The notes below the pieces were generated by a model. That model did no database searches, had not been told where the DNA came from, and saw nothing but the letters and a program-made list of their open reading frames with translations. A DNA stretch of 64,000 nt, from contig JAPXFQ010002153.1 in the NCBI GenBank assembly GCA_028564705.1, forward strand, positions 992,001-1,056,000, written 5' to 3'. The stretch comes from Apricaphanius iberus (taxonomy: Eukaryota; Chordata; Actinopteri; Cyprinodontiformes; Aphaniidae). Position 1 is the first letter of the stretch. Each line of letters opens with the position of its first letter. A program made the position numbers and the translations under genes. This document shows, in pieces, positions 1 through 10,854 of the stretch.

Positions 1-880
1 ACACATTGCTGAAAATAGAAGTGAACCAAATTAAAACAAAACGATTTACACTAAAACCGAATTGTGCCTGTTATGGCTACAAATATGTTGCTTCTAAAAA
101 CAGAGATAAAACTGAGTCCTTTAAGTATTTAACAAACACATGTTTGGCCAAACCATTGTTGTAATATTGATATAGGTTTTAGGCTATGAATATGTATGAA
201 AAATTGCATATTTTATATTTTTTTGGAGTCTTGCTGTTACACCACAAAATAAGCTTTTCTTTCTGTCAACAATTTGCTTAGCCTTCTCAAAGTCAGACTT
301 TCAATATCTCTCCAACAGTTTTTATTTTATTTTACCTTTCTTTAAGCAGGTTTCCCCTCAACCTTTTCAGGAAAATACAGTACATCTCAAACACATCAGC
401 ACTCAATCAAAGTTACCCCGGCAAATAAAACAGTTCTGCTACAAAATTTGGGATATGAGTCAAACCTTTTGACAGTGATGAAAACACAGCAAGACATTTG
501 CTCAGAGGCTAAAACTTCAGATGCCACTAGCAGAAGAAAAGAACACAGCTTTCAGCTCACATAAATGTTCATGGTGTACAATTCCCACCATAGCTCTCTT
601 CAATAGCTTTTTGAACCTTTCCTACTGTTCAGTGCTTGATTTATGTGCACATCAGGCCTCAAATTAATCTCAACCTTTTGAATTTCAATTCTGACTGCCC
701 ATCATAATTTAAGTAGTAGGTTCAAGAAGCTTCATATTAAATAATTCTTAACATTGACGGATGCCTCATTGAGTTTTTAATTCAAAAGAGTTGAGCAAGA
801 GCAACGTGATGGGTGGGGGCTGAAAGTGGTGTGTGTTGAAAGTGGGGGGAAATGAAAGAACAGAACATGTGAAATGAACT
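1..880. other. AT-rich intergenic sequence, nothing recognised
   Basis: No open frame of note, no repeat signature and no RNA gene were seen. The base composition is ordinary AT-rich fish background. Confidence 0.6.
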
Positions 881-1160
881 GTAATTAATGTTGAACAAGG
901 AAGGCAAGAAGAAAAGGCCAGCGCACGCTTCTCCTATCCAGCCTGCTGCTAATGGGAATATGATTGCATTCTGTCTTTTTTCTCCTCATGAGGGTTCTTT
1001 GTCTAATTCAATCAATACTTCAGGGCATTCAATGCACCCTGAGTGGATGCTCTGAATGCGGTAAATCAAAGCAAAGCGATTCCGACAGCAAAGGCAGCCA
1101 GATTGACCTATGGTCTAATTTAGTGGAAAGCTCGAAAATGTGAGATTGTCTTATTCTCAG
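881..1160. other. Candidate conserved non-coding block
   Basis: This block differs from its surroundings: balanced composition, no open frame, no simple repeat, and clusters of short motifs such as TCTAATTCAATCAAT and AATCAAAGCAAAG (a TCF/LEF-like CAAAG core). It matches no transposon family I recognise. That is the look of vertebrate enhancer-type conserved elements, but conservation itself cannot be seen from one sequence, so this is inference. Confidence 0.3.
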
Positions 1161-2019
1161 GAAGAATAGAAGTCTATTCATGACCTAAAAGTTTCCATTA
1201 AATTCAAACCGATATTAGGTAGACTCTACTGCTATAGGATAGTACATTGGACACACAGATTATGATAGAAACATTTATCAAGCTATTAGGGAAGTCAACA
1301 CTTTTTTGTGTGTGATGGAAAACAATTCTGTGTGTACTTTTCCATGAAGGCTGAAGTCCTTTGGGGGTTCACTGCTGCACTGTTATTTGGCATCTTTTGA
1401 ACCCCCTCCTAGTCTCAAATGGATCTGCCAAGCCATGTAGCACAAGATGTTGACAGATAAGAATGACAATGGCCTTAAGGTTCAATTTTAGAGTGTTTTA
1501 AAGTATCTTTATTAAACTTTATATAGGTGAGTGATATGGACAAATAGTGCATGGATCAATTGTTTGAACAGTTATGGCTCTTTTGAAGTCTAAAGTAGCT
1601 GTTTGTAATAATCAAAAGTCTGTAACGTTCAAGTTAGTGTTAAAAGCTAATACTTCAGATCTGAAATCTGGATCAGTATCTTCTTTCAAGCATTGTTGCC
1701 ATCTCAGTAAATAAAGTTCCTATTGGCTATTCTAAATGTTTGTAAAAGTTGCTAAATGGCATTGCTTCATATGACATATATCTTGTACAGTTCAACTGAA
1801 AAACTAACAAAAAAATCAAAATAGAGTCCCACATCAAGAAAATATTCATTTCAATAATAATTATATTTGAAAATATGTGTTCTACTCCGCAAACTATGCC
1901 TTTAAATATGAATATAAGCAAATTTCAATAGAGGAGTCTAACCAGATTATTGCAGATTGCTTAACTTATTTATTTAAAGAGGCATTGTTTTTTCCAGTTA
2001 AGCTGTAAATGATCATCAT
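1161..2019. other. AT-rich intergenic sequence, nothing recognised
   Basis: Plain AT-rich sequence without coding potential or recognisable repeats. The short open frame at 1727-1921 on the minus strand has no family resemblance. Confidence 0.5.
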
Positions 2020-2430
2020 ATCCCACATGGAAAGAATCTATATAAACATATATGTTTTAATATGTTTTGATATAGGGTTTGAACATGTGGCATACATAAA
2101 ATTGTCATTTTAGGTTTAGGTCTACCATGAGCTATATAGGATACATATATAGGGCTTATATGCAGATATAAAGAAACAATACTGGAGACATATACGGTCT
2201 GTATATACACATATATCCACCTTAGTTTAGCCTATATGTGGCATATGTAGGCTTATGTGTAACATATATATTATAATACATGTGCATATTTGCTGTATAT
2301 AAGCAGCATATATGTGCATATATATTATCATATATGTGTATATATGCTGTTTATAGGCAGCATATATGTGCATATAAACTGCATATAGGTTTTATATATG
2401 TGCATATATCCTCATATAGGTTCTTGCCAT
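2020..2430. repeat. AT-rich imperfect palindromic tandem repeat
   Basis: The stretch is built from variants of a short unit around CATATATGTGCATATAT, with spacing of roughly 20 to 30 bases and frequent self-complementary cores (CATATATG, TATATGTGCATATA). The best-ordered part is 2278-2415, where TGTGCATATA-type units recur. The copies are degenerate, which suggests an old minisatellite or an expanded microsatellite. Short open frames on both strands here are by-products. Confidence 0.7.
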
Positions 2431-2524
2431 GCAGGACATGGAATAAGGCTTCAAGGTTTTTCCCAAAACCTTTTTCTCTTCTTAATCTTGTAGTTTTTCT
2501 TTGTTGTTTTGTTTTGTTTTAGAT

Positions 2525-3170
2525 TTAAAAATGTTTCAACTAATAATAACTAATAATATTAAAGGTATACAATGCAATAAAATAGAACATCAAATTAGTC
2601 TGTATGCAGATGATGTACTACTTTTTCTACAGCATTCACAAACCTCTCTCTCAGGTAATTTAGTTGATACAATTTTATTCAAGAGTTTCAGACTATTCCA
2701 TAAATGGGTTAAAATCAATTGTTCTTCCCAGAGTCCCATTGCTGTGCAGGGAATATTACATATTTAGGTATCCATATCTCACTAAGACTGGCAGACTTAT
2801 CAAAGTTAAACTACATCCCACTTAAAAAAAAAAAGTGGAAGATGAGCAGGCTAGATGGAAATCACTACCCATATAACTTATTGGAAGAGTAGCTAAAATA
2901 AAAATTATGGTTTTGTCTAGAATCAATTATTTATTCTCAATGATCCCAAGCAAACCATCACCTGATTGGTTTAGATCTCTGGACTCTTTTTTTTCTAAAT
3001 TTCTTTGGAAAGATAAAGCCCAACGTATTAGCTTGAAAACACTGCAGAAGTCCATAGATAAAGGAGGTCTAAACCTACCAAACTTTTGTCATTATTTCTT
3101 AGCCAACAGGGTTAAATACAAATCAAGATGGTTAAAACACAGCTCTGGAGCCCTAGATAGATGTTGAACA
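2525..3170 (+). mobile_element. L1-type LINE reverse transcriptase relic
   Basis: Two open pieces on the plus strand read as consecutive parts of a LINE ORF2. The first (about 2501-2767) carries the reverse-transcriptase palm motif in SLYADDVLLFL. The second (2907-3167) reads FLWKDKAQRISLKTLQKS followed by GGLNLPNFCHYFLANR, the thumb/connection region typical of vertebrate L1/Tx1 elements. Frame changes and a stop separate the pieces, and the endonuclease and early reverse-transcriptase parts are missing. It is a dead internal fragment without a visible poly(A) tail or target duplication. Confidence 0.75.
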
Positions 3171-3589
3171 GACACTATGAAATAAGATAAAACTTTCAGG
3201 CCTACCATTTATTAGCTCAAATATAAAACAAAATTATTGTTTTAAAAGTATCAGTTTAAGCTCCTCTTTGACAGCATGGTGGGAATTTCTTAAAATGAGT
3301 CCTTGTAAAGGAATTGAATACCAGAAGTTTGGCGGAGCTGCTCCGAGCGGCTCCGAGCCAATACTATTTTTCGTACCACCTCAGCTGTGGTTCCATCCGT
3401 GCTGAACTGGTACTGAAAAGCGACGTCAGACGGCTGTCAGTCACTGATTGGCTGGAGGGTGGAGTCACTGGAGAGTAAATTGACAGCATCTTTTAACCAC
3501 AAACCGACCGCCATTTTGAAACCTCGCTACAGCGTGTGGATGTGTTTAGTGTTTGCTAAAGAAGAAAGACAACGTTAAAAACCAGTGCT

Positions 3590-4250
3590 GTGATCCAAAC
3601 GGAGTTTCAGCATTTCTGAGTTTGTTGGCTGAAGAGAAGATTCAGTGTGAGCTGGATGGAACTACTCTCTGTGAGAGGGTTATCAAGGAGGAGTCAGAGC
3701 TGATCGTGGTTCATAGCCGATAACTCTCATCTGCAGGCCGAAGCAGAAAAATGGAGAACGCCGAAGCCCTGAACTCACTGTGTCCTACTCTCGGTAAGAA
3801 GCAAATTTCATGCCGCTTGTATATTTTATTCACAATATTAACCTATTCAGCTGCATATTATCTTCAGTATCACAGTTCTTTTTATTATCAGATATCAAAT
3901 TATTTCTGATGCCGTGTTTTGTTTTTTTAAATATAAATGACCTACTTACGTTTTCTCCAGCACAGTGAGACATATTTGTTTCTATTCCTTTATTTTAATT
4001 TTTAGAGTATGTTTTAAATGCACTGTAAGCATAATACTTAAAAAAATATCTGCGATCCGTTGCAGCGGGATCAACACCTTCTTCTGCAGGAAACCGGCTC
4101 AAGGAGGGTGGAAATGACACGATATGCCTTCAATCTGCCATCAGTCAAACCTTCCTGGGATGCTGCAGACTAAACCATGACCCACAGACATGTGCAACTG
4201 GACTTTGTTTCTGAAAATTTTCTACACCTGTCCAATAAAAATGTCCAAGC
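3590..4250 (+). pseudogene. MYB/SANT-like protein gene of PIF/Harbinger element
   Basis: One frame reads VSAFLSLLAEEKIQCELDGT near 3602-3665. This matches the characteristic first helix region of the MYB/SANT-like DNA-binding partner encoded by fish Harbinger elements, normally introduced by a Trp-containing EVQAFL block that is damaged here. A good splice donor (CTCG|GTAAGA) lies at 3793, an acceptor (TTCTGCAG) near 4088, and a polyadenylation signal (CAATAAA) at about 4232, giving a two-exon gene with a short 3' exon. The N terminus is broken and the exon 1 frame stops soon after the helix region. In the family this protein helps the transposase enter the nucleus and bind DNA; here it is a relic. 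Confidence 0.6.
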
Positions 4251-4289
4251 TGGTGCTGATTTAAAAAAAACTGAAAACATTTTCAAAGA

Positions 4290-4920
4290 ACAAAGCTTTA
4301 TTACAAAACATACAGTTGTGATTTGTAATTCATAGAAGTCGTAGCATGTATATGGCAACTCCTTTCTTTAAATGGAGACACAGAGGCGAAAAGCTGCATC
4401 GCTCGAGCGCTGGACATAGTTTGCTGCACCTGTAGATGAATTTGTTTCCACATCCTGAAGTTCTGCAGCCACTGAGCTTCGGTAAAACCCAGAAGAAAGT
4501 CTCATCACTGCAAGGCCCAGTTAAATGACCAAACCGACGGTCGGCTGCGACAACTTCACAGAGCAGTCATCTGAAACACGCACACACACAATACTTATTA
4601 ATAAAGCCAACTTGTTAACATAGGTTTTGTACGCTGGGCTTTGGTGAATAAATAAATACCAAGCGCGTATTTATAGTCCATCACACCGGGGTATTATTTG
4701 CATCGGCTTACCCACACAAGCTGCCGGGGTCCTGTCGCGTCATTCTCCTGCAGAGCTTCTCACACTCGTTTGTACTACTCCACCGTGTTTTTCCTTGCAG
4801 TGTACAGCTTTTCCGGGGTCTGTATTCTTTGATGAAAGAGGCTTTCTCTTCGATGTGGAACTACAGAAATCCACGAACTTAGCAAAAAGCTCAGGATCGC
4901 TAGTGAGGTCGCCATTGTTC
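4290..4920 (-). pseudogene. PIF/Harbinger transposase N-terminal relic
   Basis: On the minus strand, frames between about 4500 and 4340 give EAQWLQNFRM and then SKLCPALERC...LHLKKGVAI. Together these are the conserved N-terminal block of PIF/Harbinger transposases (W-x-x-NFRM, then L-x-P-x-L, then a lysine-rich segment and VA). The frame changes in between. Upstream on the same strand (about 4915-4740) another open frame reads SDPELFAKFVDFCSSTSKRK and may be a first exon; I do not recognise it. The DDE catalytic part is absent. Its convergent orientation with the MYB-like gene supports the assignment. Confidence 0.5.
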
Positions 4921-5109
4921 TTCTTTTTCTCCGAGCCTTTGTTTACTTCCCACTACGTACTCTGGGGCCACCCACCATATGACGGACCCGCTCACTTTAG
5001 ACGCTCTGGTTTGTTGCAACTGTGAAGCAACACTTGACGAGTCGGGCCGTGTGGTGTCGAGCTACCGATAGTACCGGTACGGTACGGCTCGGCAAAAGGT
5101 ACTAGTGGA

Positions 5110-6330
5110 TAGATGCCTTATGTCTATGTCTACTTGTCAGGTTGGGGCTTCGGCTACCCTCTGGCCTGAAACATCTCAGGCCCGACATCCAGGGGGGCCT
5201 TTTTTTCCCTTCCATCATGCCCGGAGGTGGCCTGGCTTTGCCCTGGTGCATGCCTGACTGGACGTGGGTGGACCTGGGTGTGTCAGGCGGCCGTTTTCAG
5301 GCCGATGTCCTCCTTGGATTGGCTGGGGCACCTCTTGTGGGCGTGCCACTGTTGAACAATAGGTTGGTGCCGTTCGGTGGGGATCGGATCTGGCGCCCAG
5401 GCCTACTGGCGGTTCTGTGGGCTCTGCTGCCTGGTCGGTTTATTTGGGGGATTGTCTGGCAATTGGCTAGGTTCCTGGTCTCGGCGCTCTGCTTGGTGTA
5501 GGATCTGGACATGGGAGCAGGTAGATCTGGGTGCCCCGGTGCTGGCTGGGAGCGGCCCGGGGAGGACGTACATCCGCTGTGGCTTTTACTGTGGTTCCCT
5601 GGTGGTTACCGGCTGAGCCAGTGAGCTCGTACCTACGACCTGGGCCCCAGCATTGCTGCTTCTGGCTGTTCTCCTGGTTCTTCCATCTATTCCTCTCTTG
5701 GGGGACGGTTGGCCCTGCGTTGGTCCGCCTGTGTCTCCTGCGCTCTTGGGAGCTCTGGACGTAAACATCTCCGACCTCCTTCATGTCTGCGTCGATTCCT
5801 GTAGGACGGATTGACGGCTCCTTACACCAGCAATCAATCACTTGCATGGGGAAACCTTATTTACACCTGCATGCTCACACAAACAAACATAGGTGCGGGG
5901 ACATTGGTGTGTATGGGCATAATCTTGAGCTGAGGTTATCGTCAATAGAAGGTTGGTACCAGGAGCTTACCAGCAACATTAGTGTTGTATTCATTAATCA
6001 ATTTTTGTGTGTAGTGAATGTGTAGTTCTTATTTCATATTATTGGATCTGTTTTTTTAATGTTGTTCTGTTCTATTGGCTGTTTTTGTTTGTTTTATTTT
6101 TCCCACTTCTCTGCCCTCCAACAGAGGTGGAGGACTGGAATGTTTTTGTATGTTCTTTGTTTGCCTCCTTATCTTGTATCGTCAGTTCACACTCCTACCT
6201 GTCCTGTTTCTCTTCTTCATCTTCTTTATTTCATTCTTCTTTTTATCTCAATTCTGTGTCCATAACTTCAAGAATTTAAACCCACAGTAATCATTAATAA
6301 AGTTTTCTCATACATATATATCAAGTGGAG
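5110..6330 (+). mobile_element. GC-rich retroposon family, copy 1
   Basis: This stretch shares long blocks, in the same order, with 33780-35210. Examples are TCTATGTCTAC near 5121, GGCCGATGTCCTCCTTGG near 5300, GTAGGACGGATTGACGG near 5802, CACTTGCATGGGGAAACC near 5838, and AGAGGTGGAGGACTGG near 6123. Copy 2 ends in a long poly(A), so the family moves by retroposition. Both strands have open frames because of composition; I recognise no protein. Copy 1 lacks a clear poly(A) end and stops around 6300-6330 beside an AATAAAG. The family is not one I can name. Confidence 0.7.
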
Positions 6331-6884
6331 TATTATAACAAAGCTGTAATGCTCTGCTTGAGAAAGTAAATCTGTTGGGGTTGTACTTGGTACTCAGACA
6401 CCAACTCGGAGTAGCAAACTGCTAGACAGGACAGTAAAAAAAAAAGATTTTCAAGTGTAATTTGTATTTCACCTTTATGATCCACTAAGGAGACTACAGC
6501 AATAACATCAAACTAGTCATTGGCTGCTGGAAGGTCCTAATTAGATCTCTGGTATGGACAAGATCGTCAATGACAGCACTTAAAGGGTCAGGACAATTCA
6601 TGCTTTCCAGATAAGTGTTTGGTAATTTACCATGAATACTGATGAAATTGCTGTTTAACTTCATCATGGTTAATTTAGATAACTGTATAACTTTGCAGAA
6701 TGCAGCAGTTTGCAGATGTTCGTTAATTTACTATGTTAACATTTATTCAAGCCAAACTCACCACGTTAAAATTAAACTGCCTGTTTAGTTTCACTAACCG
6801 TAGCTAAGGCTTATTTATGCCAGATATGTAGAATCAAGTAATGACTTGAATAAAACCTGCCAGATGATATGAAGTAGATAAAAT
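6331..6884. other. Intergenic sequence, nothing recognised
   Basis: AT-rich sequence without coding potential. It may contain the lost left end of the neighbouring Tc1 relic, but no inverted repeat was found. Confidence 0.4.
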
Positions 6885-7615
6885 ATATCAGAAATCTTCA
6901 TCTCCATAACATACAAGAACAGATTAGAAACAAAATAATTGACATCATTCTGAAAATGGTTCCAAGCCACTTTCTAAGACAGTGACAGCCATCATCTACA
7001 AATGGAACAGTGGTGAGGTATTCCATCAGTGGCCAGTCCAGCAAAATTACTTCAAAAGTCCATCAAATACTCTCCCAGGAGGTCACAAAAGGACATCTAA
7101 TGCATTTCTGACCTTGCTGGCCTCAATCAAGGTTCATCAATCAACTATAAGAAAGAGACCGAGCAAAAAGTGCATAATGGGACAGTTCAAAATTGAAAAT
7201 CAATTCTAAACACAAAAGATAATTAATAAAAGATAATAATAAAAAAGTAGATACCCTTTACATTTGTGTAAATAGTTCCCTGGACTAACAAGCCAGAATT
7301 TGGAATCTCTGTGTCCTGTTATATCCGGCATAAAATGAACAAAGTTTAAAATAAAAAGAGTGAACAACCAAATCAAGGTGTTGTTAATGTGCTTGACCTG
7401 GATGAGTCATCATAATTTACTGAACCATGAAAATCCAGAACGAGAATGTCCACCATCGGTTTCTGACTATAACTCAGGCACAGTTGGGTTATGCCACAGG
7501 ATACTGATCCAAAGCAAAACAGGTACCCCACTGAATCACAATTAAAAAAATAATAACATAATGAAGGTTGTGGAGCAACCCACTCAAAGTCTAGACTTAA
7601 ATCAATTGTGATTCT
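6885..7615 (+). mobile_element. Tc1/mariner relic, internally deleted
   Basis: Sequence blocks match the coding part of fish Tc1-like elements in order: the region around GGCCAGTCCAGCAAAATTAC (7021), the region ACTATAAGAAAGAGAC (7145), GTGCTTGACCTGGATGAGTC (7390), and ACTGATCCAAAGCAAAAC (7503), which stands where functional copies encode the catalytic D within a ND-x-x-H segment. Stops and frameshifts are frequent and part of the transposase is missing between 7200 and 7360. No terminal inverted repeats were found. It is an old, dead copy. Confidence 0.6.
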
Positions 7616-7634
7616 TAAACAGGTTTTTCATAAC

Positions 7635-8045
7635 TGTCATGTTTGTTGGTGTTTGGACTCAAAGGAAGCCACAAAATCAGAACGGACACGGTAAGGATTG
7701 ATTTTGATAAAAGGTATTTGTTACAGGAAGTTTGTTTGTTTTCAGTCTTTGATGGAACTCCAGGAACCAGGGCCAGGACGAGGAGGAGCACTGGAGCAGA
7801 AGGAGAAAGGTTAGCTGAGGTAAGATGAAGGTGAGTTGATACAGGGTTCAGGTTTGTACTCACTAGGTGATGAAGTTCAGGGTTCTTGGGGAGGAAGTTG
7901 TTAGGATCCTGTCTGGACGGTTGGTTTGGATTGATAGAGGTTCTGACTGTGTGTGTGTAGGTGGAGCGGGCAGGCGGACGAGGACAGACGAACCAGCGGA
8001 GGTGATGGTGCAGAGGCTGACCAGGAGGAGATTCAAGGCTGAAGG
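7635..8045 (-). repeat. Ty3/Gypsy LTR, 3' copy, minus strand
   Basis: Read on the minus strand, this segment follows the integrase relic and ends ...AACATGACA at 7635, a typical Gypsy LTR end. A block around 7965-8040 (minus: GGTCAGCCTCTGCACCATCA) is similar to 35640-35720 (GGTCAGCCTCTGCCCTGC), and both copies end in CATGACA, so the two are LTRs of one family in opposite orientation. The 5' boundary of this copy with the coding region is not sharp. No matching 5' LTR is present because the element is truncated near 9345. Confidence 0.55.
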
Positions 8046-9345
8046 TAAGTGGTTTCCAGGGAACTTTCCAACGGAACGGAGACAGAAGTGAGAGTGTTTT
8101 TGATTTCCTGGTTTAACCTTTCGCACAGACCGTTTGACTGAGAATGATAACCGGAGGTGAGGTTGGAGGTGGCACCCAGGGCTAAACAAAACTGTTTCCA
8201 GTGAAGGATGAGTTAACAGACGGTTTTTTGGATGATGGAAGCTTGGAGAGAGGAACGAGGTGACAGGCTTTAGAAAAGCGGTCTACAATGGTTACACCGG
8301 GAGTCCTGTGATGAAATCTAGGGCTATGTGAGTCCAGGGTCGAGTGGGTATAGAAAGAGGTTGAAGAAGACCAGCAGGAGGTTTATGGGTTGGCTTGTTT
8401 TGACTATAAATATGTCAGGCGGAAACGTACTCGGTGACATCTTTGTTGAGGGATGGCCACCAGAAGTACCTTCTAAGAAAGGTAATGGTGTGGCTAGGTC
8501 CCGGGGTGACAAGATCATTTTGTGGTGTGAGCCCAGTGGATAGTCCGTGCTCGGACGGCAGATGGCACACACAGACGGCCTGGAGGTCCCCCAGCTGGGT
8601 CAGGTTTGTTCTGCAGTGCCTTCTTGGTGGATCTTTTGATGTCCCAGGTGAGGGAACTGATGAAACAGGAGGGTGAGAGTATGGTGGTGTCTTGAGGAGT
8701 GTTTTCATTGGGCTGGTGGATCATGGAGAGAGCATCTGATTTCTTGTTCTTTGAACCAGGTCGGTAGGAGATGTTGAGGTTAAAGCGGGAAAAGAAGAGG
8801 GACCAGTGGAACTGTCTGGGATTCAGTCTCTTGGCGGATTGGAGGTATGAAAGGTTCTTATGATCAGTCCAGACAATGACGGGAATCTCTGTACCCTCCA
8901 GCCAGCAACGCCGCTCCTCCAGAGCCATCTTGATTGCCAGGAGTTCTCGGTCCCTGACGTTGTAATTTTTTCTGCTGGCAAGAATCTCCTAGAGAAGAAA
9001 GCACAGGGGTTAATCTTGTGATCAGATGGGGACCTTTGGGAAAGGATGGCACCTATTGCTGTGTCAGATACTAGGATGAGTTGTTTTCGGTCCGGTTGAG
9101 TGAGGATGGGAGCTTGGACAAAGGCTTCTTTAAGCGTGATTAGCCTCTGTGGTCCAGTGAAAGGTTTTCTTTGAAGAAGTAAGGGCGTTTAATGGTCCGG
9201 CGAGTTTAATATACTTATTGATGAAGCGTCTGTAGAAGTTAGCGAAACCCAGGAAGCATTGTAACTGTTTTCGAGACTCTGGAATGGGCCAGTCCTGAAT
9301 GGTCTTTATTTTAGCTGGGTCTGCCCTCACCTGCCCGTCTCCCAA
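8046..9345 (-). pseudogene. Ty3/Gypsy pol relic (RT, RNase H, integrase)
   Basis: Reading down the minus strand, the order is standard for Ty3/Gypsy pol. The end of the reverse transcriptase connection is at 9345-9130 ([13 protein letters not shown], then [10 protein letters not shown]). RNase H follows at 8928-8720 (IVWTDHKNLSYL, RYRPGS-type block read as SYRPGSKNKKSDAL). The integrase zinc-binding region lies near 8480-8415 (FLRRYFWWPSL), and the integrase core begins with LDFITGLP near 8310 and DRFSKACHLVPL near 8270. The core end reads [18 protein letters not shown] near 8150. Part of the core between the last two blocks is deleted, and stops and frameshifts are present. The 5' part of the element is lost at 9345. 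Confidence 0.85.
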
Positions 9346-10199
9346 GATTAATCAAAGGAAGGATACTCCACATACAGCTACTCCACATACCAGTCTCTGC
9401 TGGGTTTTAATTGCTAGATTATCTAGTCCTATTTTGTTGAAGAACTGTACCCCAGTCGTTCTGCTCAACCCAAGTGTGTTTGAAATTCATGGCCATAAAC
9501 TGATGTTCATGCTTCCATCAATTCCATTAACTTATCCATGACCTGGCTTTAATCTTGCAAGGATGCTATTAATGTCCATTCTCTTTTTGATATATCTGAA
9601 TCATGAACAATGGCCTTAACTGGGGCAAGTGAGGTCAGCTGTAGCTCAAACAATGTTCTAGGTTATGTTATTTTCTGAAATTACGTTCTGTTGTTAAAGG
9701 GTTGCATTATAATTTTTCTTCCTTTTAATGTTTAAAGTAATTATTTAAAACTTTATTTCGTAGTAACTCAGATTATCTTGGTTAGCTATTAAAACAAATT
9801 ACCAAAAGAATTTTGGTGGGAAAGGAAAAGTAAGCTGGGTGAAATTTTTGAATAATTAAAGCTTAAGTAAAAATGTGAAAGCTTATATTAAAATAGCTAA
9901 TGTTTCAAATAATTATACTTTTGTATGACTATTGTATGACCATAGTCATTTTATATTAAAGCCTGACTGAAATTCAAACATTAATGTATTTTTTTTCCCG
10001 TGTTTTCTATGTATAGTTGACTTATTGTACACAGTATCACAGTTCTGCACAGTTACATGTTTGAAGCTTGTCTTAGTGCCAATAAAATGCATAATCACTT
10101 TGGAGTGATTGTACTTCTAAAGTGGAACTGATAATTACAGGAAAAGTTTGAAAGGCCAGGGAAATGGACATTCAATTTATTTGACATAATCAGTCCTGT
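9346..10199. other. AT-rich intergenic sequence, nothing recognised
   Basis: The Gypsy element breaks off at about 9345. Beyond it lies AT-rich sequence without coding potential or a repeat I can name. Confidence 0.45.
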
Positions 10200-10345
10200 G
10201 AGTTTCAACCTCATTGTCAGTCAGAGTAAAGGGGCAGGGAGGGGCTGCATCCTCAGTCATGCACATAACTCAGCCAGTCTGCAGTCCTCCTCCCCCAGTA
10301 ATTGTGTTTTCCTTTACACTTCAGCTATAAAATAGCTTCTGTTGC
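10200..10345 (+). promoter_or_regulatory. TATA-containing promoter-like segment
   Basis: A comparatively GC-rich stretch (GGGGCAGGGAGGGGCTGC at about 10231) leads to a good TATA box, TATAAAATAG, at 10326-10335. No recognisable first exon follows: the short open frame starting at 10342 has no family resemblance. It could be a chance TATA box, a regulatory element or the start of a non-coding transcript. The call is tentative. Confidence 0.25.
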
Positions 10346-10852
10346 CCATCTACTGCTTTTTCGCTTTTATCGCTCCAGATGTTTTATCAACGTCAAGCAA
10401 TTTCTGCTATGAAAAGCTATGTAGCTCCAGGGTGTGCAGCTGCAATGTTTGTAGAGAGGCACAATGCACTTCTAAAAGACACAATAAAAACAATGTACTT
10501 GTAATCAAACCTGTGAGTGCTGTAGCAAGAATTTTCTTCTTTCTGCAGCAGAGCTTTCCTTTTTTCAACCAAAAAAAGGCAGGGAGGCATATGACTTTTT
10601 GTTTTCTCACATTATATGTCTCCTCAGCTTAAATGCTACTATATAAAACAGTAGCAGAGTTTTATCATGTAAAGTATCTCAACCAGGTAATTTAAAGATA
10701 AAATAAAACTTCTGATGTATTATACTACTTTTGACATATTATATTGTCTCAATAAAGATAAAACCATATTCTGAAACCATGACTCCTTATCGCCTAGAGG
10801 TGTAAAAAAGCTATAAAACGGGGGTTTTATGCATTGAGTTTTAGTATACCTA
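10346..10852. other. Intergenic sequence with unsupported short frames
   Basis: Opposed open frames of 96 and 67 codons overlap here. Neither resembles a known family and both are rich in residues expected from AT-rich sequence. Confidence 0.4.
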
Positions 10853-10854
10853 TA

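Larger units (their letters stand above)
3325..5105. mobile_element. PIF/Harbinger-like DNA transposon, decayed
   Basis: The unit holds the two genes expected of PIF/Harbinger elements facing each other: a MYB/SANT-like gene on the plus strand and a transposase relic on the minus strand. The margins are loosely similar in inverted orientation (CGAGCC...TACT near 3353-3366 and its complement near 5070-5093, with a local palindrome TACCGGTACGGTACGG), but the exact termini and target duplication could not be fixed. At about 1.8 kb it is much shorter than autonomous members, so most of the transposase is deleted. The termini are inferred; the two genes are read directly. Confidence 0.6.

Noticed and set aside
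5467..5847. 126-codon minus-strand frame in the first GC-rich retroposon copy
   Set aside because: Composition-driven; frame not preserved in copy 2.
10342..10632. 96-codon frame after the TATA box
   Set aside because: No family resemblance, no splice context, and an overlapping frame of similar length on the other strand.
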